NCBI GenBank assembly: GCA_963580285.1
Contig: OY757011.1
Span: forward strand, 201,703,644-201,767,643
Length of the DNA stretch: 64,000 bases
Source: Lucinisca nassula
Lineage: Eukaryota; Mollusca; Bivalvia; Lucinida; Lucinidae
Reading direction: 5' to 3'
Below are positions 20,910 to 31,494 of the stretch, in pieces. How positions within the stretch are numbered: position 1 is the stretch's first letter; each line of letters starts with the position of its first letter. The position numbers were made by a program, and so were the translations under genes. A model generated the notes under the pieces. That model searched no databases. It saw only the letters and a list, made by a program, of their open reading frames with translations, and was not told the DNA's origin.

Positions 20910-23458
20910 TGTTACATGTGGGTTTACGGCGTCCCGCAAACCCCCATGCTGACAAGACAACCGAGCGTGATCTCTGACAGGTGTACGGGCAGCTGTGGGG
21001 TAAGGCACAAGAAAGATGTTAGATGAATGACATGAATTATTTACAGTATCTACATACAACACTTACTAACATAAAACATCACAATTTGTTGCTTCTGTAG
21101 CCAACTCACGACGTCCGCTCCGAAGGCAAAACACTGTTCTGTGCTCGGAACGGGTGACGTGAATACCTACAGAAGCAAACAACAAAAACAACAACAAAAA
21201 CAAAAAAAGAAACAACACAAGACGCGACTGGCCAGTTTATAACTTAGGGTGAATCCCCCACTCGCGTGACACTTCCTCTCGCGAACTAGTAGAACTAGTC
21301 TATCAACATAGTAGGTTTAGCGATCGCGTTTGCTGATCAGACGTTTAGTGATCGTCTAAATGACCTGCAGGTTAATTGACCTCTTCCATGGTGTCACATT
21401 TGTTTACAACGAACAATGATTTAGAAGATTCTGCTTCTATCCTGGTAGGCGCTGATTACGGCGGTCTGTCCGCCCTTGCTGGACCCTAACGCCTAGCGTC
21501 GTACCAGTACCTGCTGCTATGAAGCAGGGAGCAGCAGGTCACACATTGTTGTGCCTGCAAATTACGATAACGGGACTAGAAACGAGTCACAAAACATACA
21601 TGCTATATCATGATCCCCCTCCCGGAGAAGTAAGAATATGTTCATGCATATACCGTTATTGCGCATGCGCCGACCAGACATACAGGCTGATTAGTGCATG
21701 CGACAAATAACCGTACAGCAGAACTCAACTTGACTGTGCATCAAATTATCAGCACCCAGCGCTTGACACAATAATACTCAAAGTTCATGTTTCCTTACTG
21801 AGCACTACATAAATCAATTAATGCTCACTACTACTGAGCATAATACTCATCAAATTTGTGCTCAATACATTATCACAAGTAAGAGGCAATTGAACAGACC
21901 ACGCCTTTGCGCTACCTGGTCAGTTGCCAATTACAGGAAACATAACAATCTCTATTTCATATCCTTCTCCGCGACACGGCTCACAAATATAGCTATTCAC
22001 AAATTCAATACATTAATAACAGATAGAAACTACAACAGAAGATTTTCATCTATAATCCACAACATTTGTTAGTGTCTCATAAGGGCCAACACTGTTTGCC
22101 GTAAATTCACTCTGTATTTGGTAGGCACCCCGTCACAACCGTCCTCGCGACGCCGATGACGCAGCTGACGTCATCCCCGCCGCTCAGGCCGTTATGACGT
22201 GTGGCGACCAAACACTCCCACTTATCATCATCACGTTCTTTATATGTACATACATGCACAAACTGAGTTATCAGACAAAAACGGCATCATTACAAAATGA
22301 ACTCGTAATTCTTCTTGAACAAAATTATTTCTAATCAACGTGAACATGCTTGTAAAATAAAATTCATTACGGTTCATCATCACGGATAACCCAACAGGCT
22401 CTTGTATGAGTTTGCCCTGATGATGAAGATGTGGTTAAACCCGTCTTAAGTTTACGTCCCCTCTACACCTAATATCATATTGGGACGGAACCACGGTTTT
22501 CTAACCACAGCTAGTCAAAAGTCATGGATCAAACAAGTGACCCGGCGTTTATTAATTACATTCTACAAAAGGGGTCTAAAAGCCTAAATGAATCTAGAAT
22601 GAGCGGGTGTCCAAACTTTACGTCTCACCAACATCTAGGGTCAGCATGAGACAGGACCTCACTTAGAAAGACTCATTCTACTACTGGAGAAGCCTGGGAT
22701 CAATTCTGCGACGTTTAGCTGGCAAAGCTAGTAGCCTAATTACTACAGGCCACAACAGTGAATTCAGAATAGGCTTCAGAAAGTTGGGGTATACTAGAAG
22801 TAAACCCCTCCAAAACCTACAAGCATGTTCATACAAAAATAATACTAAACATTGATTTAACATACCTTTCAATATACTTTCTATTTCCCCGTCACAATGT
22901 TGCGTTCACTCTTACAACTTGACCTGCTGCTAAAGTGTCCGCTTTTTCCAGGGTTTATATATCTATGAATACTACCAGAAAATCATGCCTACTCGTATTA
23001 CCTTGCTCAATTCGTGGCGAGGTGGAGATACCGGCCACAAACAAAGCCAGATAGCAAAAATTGAGTAGATAATGGATTTGCGTTCAAATAGTATATTTCC
23101 CATAGGAAAAATTGATGAAACGACCCTATAATCAATGACATGACTCCTGTCAAAACGAACACCCACACAATACGTGACGGGAATAAAAATCATATATGGC
23201 ACAATTTGGCGGTTGGCGATTTTAGGCAAATTCTATAGGACTCGGCCTTTTAGCGCCCCCCTGTATTGTAAAAACAGCTCTCTATAAACCACTCATGCAT
23301 ACATCGTATGATATGTGCATGACTTGTTCATGGAGCCGCATAGTTTGCGTACCATATTTCACCTAAAATATTTCACTCGCTCTGCCCTACCATATATCTA
23401 CTAAAATAATTTAGATGTGCATAAGCACCAGAGAGGTTTCCTATTCCATCTCGTAACA
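20910..23458 (-). repeat. 3' LTR
   Basis: Downstream LTR of the minus-strand element: 2549 bp, TGTTACATGTGG … CTCGTAACA on the plus strand. Its short open frames are duplicated in the other LTR and show no recognisable domain. Confidence 0.95.
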
Positions 23459-23460
23459 AA

Positions 23461-23475
23461 GGTTTCCCCTTTTGG
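23461..23475 (-). other. Polypurine tract
   Basis: Read on the minus strand: CCAAAAGGGGAAACC, ending two bases before the 3' LTR. This is where plus-strand DNA synthesis would be primed. Confidence 0.85.
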
Positions 23476-23575
23476 AGAAAAAACAATCAGAAATGTTTTT
23501 TCTTTGTATATAGAGATGGAATAGGATGAACCTATCTAAACAAGACAGCTATTTACACAACGACCGTGCGAAGAA

Positions 23576-26500
23576 TTACCTACTAAGGTAGTCTGCCCCC
23601 AAATTTTCTTGGCCCCGAATTGCAACAATCCGAAATCTATACGGCTGTAGTTTCATTGCCCAACGCATAATTCGAGGATTGAGAACTTTTGCTGTTTGCA
23701 TATAAGACAAGGGCTTGTGGTCTGTCTCAAGCAGGAATTCTACTCCGTAAAGATACTTGCGAAATTTCTCAACACACCAGATAATAGCCAAACATTCCTT
23801 CTCTATTACAGAATAGTTTTTCTCACGAGGCAAAAGTTTCTTGCTGGCATAAGCAATGGGAAGTCGTCCTTCCCCTTCAAATTCTTGGAGCAAAACGGCT
23901 CCTATACCAACATCAGAAGCGTCCGTCCGGAGTATGAACGGATTCCCATCATGAAAGATAGGAAGACGAAGAATAGGACTAGACGTGAGTCTATTCTTCA
24001 GGGTCTGGAAAGCCTTTTCATGATGGTCCTGCCAGTCTGTGATCTTGTTTGGTCTACTTTTCTTAGTTAAATCTGTCAAAGGGGAAGCAATAGATGAGAA
24101 ATTTGGAATGAAACGGCGGTAGAAACCAGCCAACCCAAGAAATGACTTTATTTGTCTCTTAGTAGAAGGTCGAGGAGCATCCTTTATAGCTTGTATCTTG
24201 TCTTCTTGCGGTCTTACTGACTGAGCAGCTACACTGTGACCAAGACATTCGATACTGCTATACCCAATCATACACTTGGAAGGTTTTGCCGTCAACTTGG
24301 CTGTCCTAAGTCTATCCAAAACTTCACGTAATGACGTCAAGTGGTCTTTCCAAGTTTCGGTAAAGATCCACATATCATCGACGAAGCTATCAACGTTAGA
24401 AAGTTCGGACAGAATCTTTCTCATCAACCTGCAAAATGTTGCTCCTGAGTTTACCAAACCGAAGGGCATAGTTTTGAATTGAAACAAGCCTTTGGGGGTT
24501 TCGAACGCAGTTAGGGGTTTTGCCTTAGACGTCATTTTTACCTGCCAATAACCTTTTGACAAATCTAATTTGCTAAAGTATTTGTGCCCCGACATTCTAT
24601 TTATAACCTCCTCCATATTTGGCATTGGTTCTGCATCGAACTCCGTCACTTTATTAAGTTTACGGAAGTCAATGCAGAACCGCACCGAACCATCTTTTTT
24701 AGGGACAAGTACTACAGGGGATGAGTATGGAGATATTGATGGCTCAATAACTCCTAAATCTAACATATCCTGAATTTCCTTTTCCATTACATCCCGTACT
24801 TTATATGGTATGGCATAACCTTTTGACCTCACTGGTTCCGTCGTCAGCAACTTTATGTCGTGTTCTATTTGGTCAGTTCGTCCAGGTACACTGGACAGTA
24901 CGTCCGGGTATTCTTTTATCAACGTCTCTATTTCTTTACGCTGATCCTGCGTTAACATTTCTGAAATATTGACGTCCTTAAACGTCTCTGGTTGCTTTGC
25001 AGTAGGAAAAGCGCAATCTTCCAATGAGAATTCGTCAACGTCATCATTTTCAGTTGACGGAGTGGACTCTACAGAAAGCAAGCAATGTGACGTCACATTT
25101 TGACGTTCCACATATTGCTTCAGTATGTTAGCGTGATATGTGTTAACATTTCCATTGACGTCAATCTTATAATCCATTCTGTTCACTACCTCAACCACTT
25201 CATAAGGACCTTTCCATTGAAGCAATAATTTATTACTGTCTGTCGGTAGTAACAACAGTACTTTGTCGCCGACGTCAAATTTACGCGACCTCGCGCCTTT
25301 ATCATAATAAGCTTTCTGCTTAATCTGAACCTTCTTTAAATTATCACGCGCTAATTTGCATGTCTGCTCTAACCGTTCCCTAAGCTCAATAACGTATTGA
25401 TACGTCGAAAGAACTTGCTCATCGCGTACCTCTTCAGCCCATAATTCTCTTAATATTGCCATTGGACCTCTGACGTTACGTCCATATAACAACTCAAAAG
25501 GGGAGTATCCTAAAGACTCTTGTGGGACTTCCCTTACCGCGAATAATAAAGCTGGAAGATATTTATCCCAATCTTTTGGACGTTCAGCACACATGCGACG
25601 TAACATCTGCTTTAACGTAGCGTGGAAACGCTCTATCAGTCCGTTGCAAATTGGGTGTCTCGGACTACACGTTAACTGTTGAAGAGAAAGAAGTCTGCTG
25701 ACTTCCTTCATTACCTCAGCAGTAAACTGTGATCCACAATCAGTCAACATTTCATCAGGAATGCCAACCCTACTAAACATTTCAATAAGCGCTTCCGCGA
25801 CACGTTCCGTCTCAATACTCGGTAAAGCTATCGCCTCTGGATACCTTGTCGCGTAATCTATCATGGTTAAAATATACCGAGATTTCCTATCAGATCGAGG
25901 CTCAATTGGACCAACTATGTCCACTGCCACCCTCTTAAATGGCGTATCAATCAATGGCATTTTTCCTAGAGGTACTTTAGTGACCCGACCTTTCTGAATA
26001 GTTCTCTGACAAATATCACAAGATTTACAAAATCTAGCGACATCACCGCAAATACCGGGCCAGTAAAACTCAGTTACAACTCTATCCAATGTCTTCCTAA
26101 TACCCATATGTCCAGACATAAGCGTTTCATGAGCCAGTTTCAACACCTTTCCTCGGAAACTTTGAGGGACCAAAAGTTGAAAAGAGACTTTGTTACCCTT
26201 GGTGAACTCCCTATATGCCAAACCTTTTTTCTCAATAAACCTAGTTTCACCTCGGTTTAAACCACGACTCACAGTCTTGTTCCCAGATACAACCCTTTTC
26301 CTGATGTTTTCCAAAGTTGGATCATCAACCTGAGCTTGCTTGAAAGCCTCCTTGTCATCGTTAATGATCTGATCGGGAACCTTAAGTTTTCTGTAAGGCT
26401 TCTCATCCTGCCTAGTTTGAGACCTAGTTACAGCCGCAGCTGAGAAATGAGACATATCAGGAAGTTTCGATCCATCAATGTTACCGATAACCAAATCGTA

Positions 26501-27964
26501 CAACGTATCATCCATACACAAAGCTTCAGTTTTCCCAGTGAAAAAAGGACAATCAATGTCAATCATTGCCAAAGGATACCTTTGTGTGGATTCATCAATC
26601 AACGTAACATTTGATTCCTTCCCTATTAACTGACTATCCGAAACCAAACTTCTCCGAACGACACAGCCTGTACACCCAGTATCTCTTAATACAACCACCT
26701 TTTTATTATTAACCAATCCTTGTGCCGTCGGTAACCTGGCCTTTAAGAAGTAACAGACACCTTCCCTAGTTTCCTTACTACACTCCTCCCTATCCGAAAT
26801 CAAAGGATCACCAACCTTATTTTCAAAAATACTTCCAATCTCATCACCTTTCCTAGTTACATCCGTTTGACAAAAACTAACTTGGTGTGCTGCGCCACGT
26901 GGTGTGCTATTATTTTTACCGCGTCCGCGAAAAGACCCTCTAAAATTACCACGACCACGTGTATAACCACGACCTACATTCTGCGTATTCTCATTCTTAA
27001 CCTGAGAACCTTGAGTCTCTACGCGCGTGTTAAAATTTTCCTTAACACCGCTATCACCAACTCCAGTTGCTCCTACCTCTGCGCTATACAATTGTTTCCT
27101 GTCGGGGTTCTTAAAACATTTAATTGTTAAATGCCCCTTACCGCATATGCTACACTTGATATCCGGTCTACCACTCGGTTTGTTCGAGTCAACTTTGTCC
27201 TGTTTCCCCTGCGCTGCGCCTCTATTATCGCGTTGCCCCTTATTAATGCAACTATATACGCCCCCGCGCGCTTCTGCAAACAAATCTGCCTCCCTAGCCA
27301 TTTCATCTAAATTACCAAACTGTTTTGGCTTCAGATGTACATACAGTTCTCTATTACATGACTCCAGGAACTGATCCCTTGCCATGAAATCACAGACAGC
27401 CGGAAAAGATTTTTCTATCTTTGCCATATTAAGCCATTTTTCTAAATAACTTCTCAGTCTACTACTGAACTGTATGAACGTTTCTGATTTCTCGGGCCTA
27501 CTATAACGAAACTGCTTCCTAAATCCGCGCTCTGTCATGTCAAAATTCTTTAATAAAGCGTCCTTTAACTTTTCATAATCCGCCGCATCCTCATTTGACA
27601 ACCGGTCATATACATCAAGTGCGCGCCCTTTGAGCAATGCACTTAAATACGCGGCCCAAACACTCTTATCCCATTTATTAGCCGTAGCATATTTCTCAAA
27701 TCTAGATAAATAACTATCCATTTTATCCTTACCCTCTTCAAAATAAGGTAACTTAGGATCCCGGGCATGAGCCACCTTCTCAGCTTTTTGCTTTTCAAAT
27801 TCTAGCTCGAGCTTCGCTCTCTGCATTTCTAACTGATTCCTTAATTCTTGGTGCTGTAGCTCAAACCCATGTTTTATTTGTTCTAAATTGGCCTCACTAA
27901 CCTCTTTTGCCTCCCTTTCAGTCTGAATGCGTGCCATTTCAAGTTCCTTATTAACATTCAACAT
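23576..27964 (-). CDS. Gag-Pol polyprotein (main frame)
   Basis: 1462 codons in one frame. Residues 1-65 are charged coiled coil. About 70-235 is the Gag core (DPKLPYFEEGKDKMDSYLSR). A zinc knuckle is at C271-C274-H278-C283, followed by an RG-rich stretch at 331-350. Protease DTG is at 428-430. Integrase follows: zinc finger H612, H619, C649, C652; catalytic D682, D742, E778 (35 residues between the last two); a GPY-type C-terminal module near 919. RT follows: LDLSKGYW with D1134 and FVDD with D1196-D1197. RNase H has D1348, E1390, D1415 and D1458. All catalytic residues are present. Gag and Pol share one frame with no stop between them. The first Met used here may not be the true start: the frame upstream (27967-28221) looks like the missing N-terminus. 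Confidence 0.93.
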   Translation of the reverse strand: MLNVNKELEMARIQTEREAKEVSEANLEQIKHGFELQHQELRNQLEMQRAKLELEFEKQKAEKVAHARDPKLPYFEEGKDKMDSYLSRFEKYATANKWDKSVWAAYLSALLKGRALDVYDRLSNEDAADYEKLKDALLKNFDMTERGFRKQFRYSRPEKSETFIQFSSRLRSYLEKWLNMAKIEKSFPAVCDFMARDQFLESCNRELYVHLKPKQFGNLDEMAREADLFAEARGGVYSCINKGQRDNRGAAQGKQDKVDSNKPSGRPDIKCSICGKGHLTIKCFKNPDRKQLYSAEVGATGVGDSGVKENFNTRVETQGSQVKNENTQNVGRGYTRGRGNFRGSFRGRGKNNSTPRGAAHQVSFCQTDVTRKGDEIGSIFENKVGDPLISDREECSKETREGVCYFLKARLPTAQGLVNNKKVVVLRDTGCTGCVVRRSLVSDSQLIGKESNVTLIDESTQRYPLAMIDIDCPFFTGKTEALCMDDTLYDLVIGNIDGSKLPDMSHFSAAAVTRSQTRQDEKPYRKLKVPDQIINDDKEAFKQAQVDDPTLENIRKRVVSGNKTVSRGLNRGETRFIEKKGLAYREFTKGNKVSFQLLVPQSFRGKVLKLAHETLMSGHMGIRKTLDRVVTEFYWPGICGDVARFCKSCDICQRTIQKGRVTKVPLGKMPLIDTPFKRVAVDIVGPIEPRSDRKSRYILTMIDYATRYPEAIALPSIETERVAEALIEMFSRVGIPDEMLTDCGSQFTAEVMKEVSRLLSLQQLTCSPRHPICNGLIERFHATLKQMLRRMCAERPKDWDKYLPALLFAVREVPQESLGYSPFELLYGRNVRGPMAILRELWAEEVRDEQVLSTYQYVIELRERLEQTCKLARDNLKKVQIKQKAYYDKGARSRKFDVGDKVLLLLPTDSNKLLLQWKGPYEVVEVVNRMDYKIDVNGNVNTYHANILKQYVERQNVTSHCLLSVESTPSTENDDVDEFSLEDCAFPTAKQPETFKDVNISEMLTQDQRKEIETLIKEYPDVLSSVPGRTDQIEHDIKLLTTEPVRSKGYAIPYKVRDVMEKEIQDMLDLGVIEPSISPYSSPVVLVPKKDGSVRFCIDFRKLNKVTEFDAEPMPNMEEVINRMSGHKYFSKLDLSKGYWQVKMTSKAKPLTAFETPKGLFQFKTMPFGLVNSGATFCRLMRKILSELSNVDSFVDDMWIFTETWKDHLTSLREVLDRLRTAKLTAKPSKCMIGYSSIECLGHSVAAQSVRPQEDKIQAIKDAPRPSTKRQIKSFLGLAGFYRRFIPNFSSIASPLTDLTKKSRPNKITDWQDHHEKAFQTLKNRLTSSPILRLPIFHDGNPFILRTDASDVGIGAVLLQEFEGEGRLPIAYASKKLLPREKNYSVIEKECLAIIWCVEKFRKYLYGVEFLLETDHKPLSYMQTAKVLNPRIMRWAMKLQPYRFRIVAIRGQENLGADYLSR

Positions 27965-27966
27965 AG

Positions 27967-28221
27967 CTAGTTCATGTGCCCTTTCCTTTTCCTTTCCTTT
28001 TCTTCTAACTTAGCTAGTTCATGTGCCCTTTCCTTTTCTTTTTCTGCCCTTTCCTTTTCCTTTTCTTCAGACCTTAACCTTTCTAAATCCCTTTGCTCTT
28101 GCCTTTCTGCCCGCTCAATATCTTGCTGCTCTTTAACAAAACCTTGTAACTCCTTCCCCTCATAACCTAAGTCCTTTCCCATTTGCATTAAACGCTCCAT
28201 TATTGATAACGTAAATCTCAC
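27967..28221 (-). CDS. Gag N-terminal segment, out of frame
   Basis: 84 codons starting MRFTLSIMERLMQMGKDLGY and then a long E/K/R-rich coiled coil. It ends three bases before the main frame's Met, in another frame. Its last part and the main frame's first part share an 18-bp repeated DNA segment (CACATGAACTAGCT) within an A/G-rich run. The same heptad-like character continues in the main frame, so the two are probably one Gag separated by a single-base shift. A programmed shift or an assembly error in the purine run cannot be excluded. Confidence 0.75.
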   Translation of the reverse strand: MRFTLSIMERLMQMGKDLGYEGKELQGFVKEQQDIERAERQEQRDLERLRSEEKEKERAEKEKERAHELAKLEEKERKRKGHMN

Positions 28222-28919
28222 GTTACTATCAAAACCACTATAAACTGATCAGTTATGATCAGTGATGATTGAATGGGCTTAACTAAAACGTTAAGATATG
28301 TGTTATACGCGTTAATCTAACTAAAACGTTAGTTATTAAAGCACACGCGATTTGAAATGTCAAATGCTTTCAGCACAGTATGACGTTGCGTACTGGTAGT
28401 CTAATATGACGTCATAAACTGACGACGTTTACAGTAAAAATGCTACAATCCGAAGTTTCATCACATTACAAAACTCCGATCATAACAAGTCACCATTAAT
28501 GTTTCTATTACGTCATACCTAACCTCAAGCCACAGCGTAAATATTAACGCTACCGTTATGTCAACGTCAGTAAATTGTTAACGTCACTACGTCAGAACCA
28601 TGTGTGGGTAAGATCAATTAGTAGCTCCAATTTAACTTAGTAGAATGTCAGGTAACACAATTAAGTGGGGTCTACTTAATTTTTTCGTTACCAAGAAAAA
28701 GTGGGGTTTGCCTTGCCTTCCTGCTCAGAAATTATCGACTTGTCAGTATCCATTCAGTTGAATACATGGGTTTCGCACTTCATCAACGCAGGAAGGAAGA
28801 TTAAAGTTAATTTCTAAATGTGGCTGTCAATGCATTTTTTTTTTTTTTTTTTTTAAAGTTGATGATTCAGAGTATCAATGTGCTGTTCCACAGCCGGGAA
28901 CACCAGCCAGAGATCAAAT
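28222..28919 (-). other. Leader between PBS and gag
   Basis: About 700 bp of untranslated leader. It contains a poly-T run (28837-28854) on the plus strand and several ACGTCA-type words. No frame of note. Confidence 0.6.
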
Positions 28920-28938
28920 CCTCACTTCACTGACACCA
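28920..28938 (-). other. Primer binding site, tRNA-Leu-like
   Basis: On the minus strand, two bases after the 5' LTR, TGGTGTCAGTGAAGTGAGG. TGGTGTCAG matches the 3' end of animal tRNA-Leu (CTGACACCA); the following bases resemble the acceptor stem only with a two-base offset. tRNA identity is inferred from memory of tRNA-Leu ends. Confidence 0.65.
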
Positions 28939-28940
28939 AA

Positions 28941-31489
28941 TGTTACATGTGGGTTTACGGCGTCCCGCAATCCCCCATGCTGACAAGACAACCGAGCGTG
29001 ATCTCTGACAGGTGTACGGGCAGCTGTGGGGTAAGGCACAAGAAAGATGTTAGATGAATGACATGAATTATTTACAGTATCTACATACAACACTTACTAA
29101 CATAAAACATCACAATTTGTTGCTTCTGTAGCCAACTCACGACGTCCGCTCCGAAGGCAAAACACTGTTCTGTGCTCGGAACGGGTGACGTGAATACCTA
29201 CAGAAGCAAACAACAAAAACAACAACAAAAACAAAAAAAGAAACAACACAAGACGCGACTGGCCAGTTTATAACTTAGGGTGAATCCCCCACTCGCGTGA
29301 CACTTCCTCTCGCGAACTAGTAGAACTAGTCTATCAACATAGTAGGTTTAGCGATCACGTTTGCTGATCAGACGTTTAGTGATCGTCTAAATGACCTGCA
29401 GGTTAATTGACCTCTTCCATGGTCTCACATTTGTTTACAACGAACAATGATTTAGAAGATTCTGCTTCTATCCTGGTAGGCGCTGATTACGGCGGTCTGT
29501 CCGCCCTTGCTGGACCCTAACGCCTAGCGTCGTACCAGTACCTGCTGCTATGAAGCAGGGAGCAGCAGGTCACACATTGTTGTGCCTGCAAATTACGATA
29601 ACGGGACTAGAAACGAGTCACAAAACATACATGCTATATCATGATCCCCCTCCCGGAGAAGTAAGAATATGTTCATGCATATACCGTTATTGCGCATGCG
29701 CCGACCAGACATACAGGCTGATTAGTGCATGCGACAAATAACCGTACAGCAGAACTCAACTTGACTGTGCATCAAATTATCAGCACCCAGCGCTTGACAC
29801 AATAATACTCAAAGTTCATGTTTCCTTACTGAGCACTACAGAAATCAATTAATGCTCACTACTACTGAGCATAATACTCATCAAATTTGTGCTCAATACA
29901 TTATCACAAGTAAGAGGCAATTGAACAGACCACGCCTTTGCGCTACCTGGTCAGTTGCCAATTACAGGAAACATAACAATCTCTATTTTATATCCTTCTC
30001 CGCGACACGGCTCACAAATATAGCTATTCACAAATTCAATACATTAATAACAGATAGAAACTACAACAGAAGATTTTCATCTATAATCCACAACATTTGT
30101 TAGTGTCTCATAAGGGCCAACACTGTTTGCCGTAAATTCACTCTGTATTTGGTAGGCACCCCGTCACAACCGTCCTCGCGACGCCGATGACGCAGCTGAC
30201 GTCATCCCCGCCGCTCAGGCCGTTATGACGTGTGGCGACCAAACACTCCCACTTATCATCATCACGTTCTTTATATGTACATACATGCACAAACTGAGTT
30301 ATCAGACAAAAACGGCATCATTACAAAATGAACTCGTAATTCTTCTTGAACAAAATTATTTCTAATCAACGTGAACATGCTTGTAAAATAAAATTCATTA
30401 CGGTTCATCATCACGGATAACCCAACAGGCTCTTGTATGAGTTTGCCCTGATGATGAAGATGTGGTTAAACCCGTCTTAAGTTTACGTCCCCTCTACACC
30501 TAATATCATATTGGGACGGAACCACGGTTTTCTAACCACAGCTAGTCAAAAGTCATGGATCAAACAAGTGACCCGGCGTTTATTAATTACATTCTACAAA
30601 AGGGGTCTAAAAGCCTAAATGAATCTAGAATGAGCGGGTGTCCAAACTTTACGTCTCACCAACATCTAGGGTCAGCATGAGACAGGACCTCACTTAGAAA
30701 GACTCATTCTACTACTGGAGAAGCCTGGGATCAATTCTGCGACGTTTAGCTGGCAAAGCTAGTAGCCTAATCACTACAGGCCACAACAGTGAATTCAGAA
30801 TAGGCTTCAGAAAGTTGGGGTATACTAGAAGTAAACCCCTCCAAAACCTACAAGCATGTTCATACAAAAATAATACTAAACATAGATTTAACATACCTTT
30901 CAATATACTTTCTATTTCCCCGTCACAATGTTGCGTTCACTCTTACAACTTGACCTGCTGCTAAAGTGTCCGCTTTTTCCAGGGTTTATATATCTATGAA
31001 TACTACCAGAAAATCATGCCTACTCGTATTACCTTGCTCAATTCGTGGCGAGGTGGAGATACCGGCCACAAACAAAGCCAGATAGCAAAAATCGAGTAGA
31101 TAATGGATTTGCGTTCAAATAGTATATTTCCCATAGGAAAAATTGATGAAACGACCCTATAATCAATGACATGACTCCTGTCAAAACGAACACCCACACA
31201 ACACGTGACGGGAATAAAAATCATATATGGCACAATTTGGCGGTTGGCGATTTTAGGCAAATTCTATAGGACTCGGCCTTTTAGCGCCCCCCTGTATTGT
31301 AAAAACAGCTCTCTATAAACCACTCATGCATACATCGTATGATATGTGCATGACTTGTTCATGGAGCCGCATAGTTTGCGTACCATATTTCACCTAAAAT
31401 ATTTCACTCGCACCGCCCTACCATATATCTACTAAAATAATTTAGATGTGCATAAGCACCAGAGAGGTTTCCTATTCCATCTCGTAACA
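28941..31489 (-). repeat. 5' LTR
   Basis: Upstream LTR of the minus-strand element, 2549 bp, about 99.6% identical to the other LTR. Unusually long for Ty3/gypsy. It should carry the promoter. A TGACGTCA (CRE-type) palindrome is at 30197-30204. Confidence 0.95.
30985..30993 (-). promoter_or_regulatory. Candidate TATA box in the 5' LTR
   Basis: ATATATAAA on the minus strand, about 500 bp into the LTR in element orientation, conserved in both LTRs. Only a motif match; the transcription start is unknown. Confidence 0.25.
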
Positions 31490-31494
31490 ACGTC
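31490..31494. repeat. Target site duplication, right
   Basis: ACGTC, pairs with 20905-20909. Confidence 0.9.

Larger units (their letters stand above)
20910..31489 (-). mobile_element. Gmr1-like Ty3/gypsy LTR retrotransposon
   Basis: A 10580-bp element bounded by TSD ACGTC and two LTRs of equal length (2549 bp) starting TGTTAC and ending GTAACA. The LTRs differ at about 11 sites and have no indels, so insertion is recent. It contains PBS, gag-pol on the minus strand, and PPT. Domain order is gag, protease, integrase, RT, RNase H. Standard Ty3/gypsy elements place integrase last; integrase before RT with gypsy-type RT is the hallmark of the Gmr1 lineage first described in cod. There is no envelope-like frame. 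One frameshift near the start of gag is visible. Confidence 0.92.

Noticed and set aside
21519..22072. Small open frames of 63 and 83 codons in the left LTR (and their twins in the right LTR)
   Set aside because: They are duplicated only because the LTR is; no domain, and they lie antisense to the element.
20910..31489. A retrovirus-like element with an envelope gene
   Set aside because: Only 100 bp separates the end of RNase H from the PPT and no membrane-protein frame exists.
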